NCBI GenBank assembly: GCA_965603285.1
Contig: CBFDCK010000174.1
Span: forward strand, 1 to 5,581
Origin: JAUWPO01 sp965603285
GTDB lineage: Bacteria > Chloroflexota > Anaerolineae > Anaerolineales > UBA4823
Length of the DNA: 5,581 bases
Reading direction: 5' to 3'
The translations under genes and the position numbers were made by a program. The notes under the pieces are model-generated. The model made no database searches and had not been told where the DNA came from. It worked only from the letters and a program-made list of their open reading frames with translations. Below are positions 5,298 through 5,581 of the stretch, piece by piece. The first letter of the stretch is position 1. The number at the start of each line of letters is the position of its first letter.

Positions 5298-5572
5298 CCG
5301 CCACCCACAGCCGGAAAAATACTGATGGTATCACTGATATGAATGAGTGAATTCAGGGTATTTTCCAAGTAGGGTACATCGCGCCCGTTCACAAGCACAT
5401 GGACATGCCCGTGAAGCTGTCCCTCGTCGTCTAATAATTCCGAACGCATAGCTGGATAGCGAATAAAGACTTCTTCTAACAAGTGACCAATTGTGGAGCC
5501 ATCCGGGAGGGGGAAATCAACCGATTTTGTTCCAACAATCTGTCGTAAAGTGGCGTAAAAATCTACCCGCAT
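5294..5572 (-). CDS. moaD: MoaD/ThiS-family sulfur carrier protein
   Basis: This 92-residue protein has the ubiquitin-like beta-grasp pattern of MoaD: an opening strand MRVDFYATLRQIVG, a helix around TIGHLLEEVFIRYP (27-40), VHVLVNGRDV (57-66), then DTISIFPAVGGG at the C-terminus. The terminal Gly-Gly (91-92) is the residue pair that is adenylated and turned into a thiocarboxylate, supplying sulfur for the molybdopterin dithiolene together with MoaE. Length and tail fit MoaD; the third Gly before the stop is not unusual in archaeal-type relatives. Assignment to pterin synthesis rather than another sulfur-carrier role rests on the oxidoreductase neighbour. The stop overlaps the next gene's ATG by 4 nt. 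Only 9 nt upstream (AGATAGAAA) are in the window and show no clear ribosome binding site, so the promoter and any earlier operon genes lie outside. Confidence 0.88.
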   Translation of the reverse strand: MRVDFYATLRQIVGTKSVDFPLPDGSTIGHLLEEVFIRYPAMRSELLDDEGQLHGHVHVLVNGRDVPYLENTLNSLIHISDTISIFPAVGGG

Positions 5573-5581
5573 TTTCTATCT

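Noticed and set aside
5010..5342. 110-codon plus-strand frame opposite the moaD-like pair
   Set aside because: It begins inside the terminator stem and lies antisense to two recognisable, coupled genes.
1..5581. CRISPR array, tRNA or rRNA genes
   Set aside because: No regularly spaced repeats and no tRNA or rRNA signature sequences were seen on either strand.

Overview
The window looks like a piece of chromosome from an anaerobic bacterium, most likely a Chloroflexota (Anaerolineae-like) lineage. This is inferred from protein style: a lipoprotein with YPPP motifs, a SanA-type DUF218 protein ending in a PEPILGNPEPI-like tail, a tungsten-type aldehyde:ferredoxin oxidoreductase, and a MoaD paired with a small DUF1952-like protein. 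No rRNA or other marker gene is present, so the taxonomic call is tentative. Genes are moderately GC-rich, while the spacers, especially 2930-3149, are AT-rich.

Layout. Positions 1-974 (+) hold the 3' end of a SanA/YdcF-family gene, overlapping by 4 nt (ATGA) an HD-superfamily hydrolase of the COG2316 type. A small lipoprotein gene (996-1439, -) converges on this pair. Positions 1440-1966 are a gene-free spacer with small hairpins, three copies of a GCAATGACA repeat and a good sigma70-type promoter. The promoter drives a tyrosine-recombinase-like gene (1967-2929, +) in which most expected catalytic residues, including the nucleophilic Tyr, are missing. A second AT-rich spacer (2930-3149) contains a palindrome, a hairpin, a 12-codon mini-ORF and a perfect Shine-Dalgarno sequence with no start codon at a usable distance. 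It leads into a full-length aldehyde:ferredoxin oxidoreductase gene (3150-4967, +), which ends in a textbook intrinsic terminator. Two translationally coupled small genes converge on it from the right: moaD-like (5294-5572, -) and a DUF1952-like gene (5028-5297, -).

Functional reading. The right half is a tungsto- or molybdo-pterin module: an AOR enzyme that uses the bis-pterin metal cofactor and a [4Fe-4S] cluster, next to a sulfur-carrier protein of pterin biosynthesis and its usual small companion. No electron-transfer partner gene is visible, so ferredoxin or another partner must be encoded elsewhere. The most unusual items are the degenerate recombinase, which may have been kept as a DNA-binding protein; the structured AOR leader; and the fact that both small pterin-cluster proteins end in Gly-Gly.
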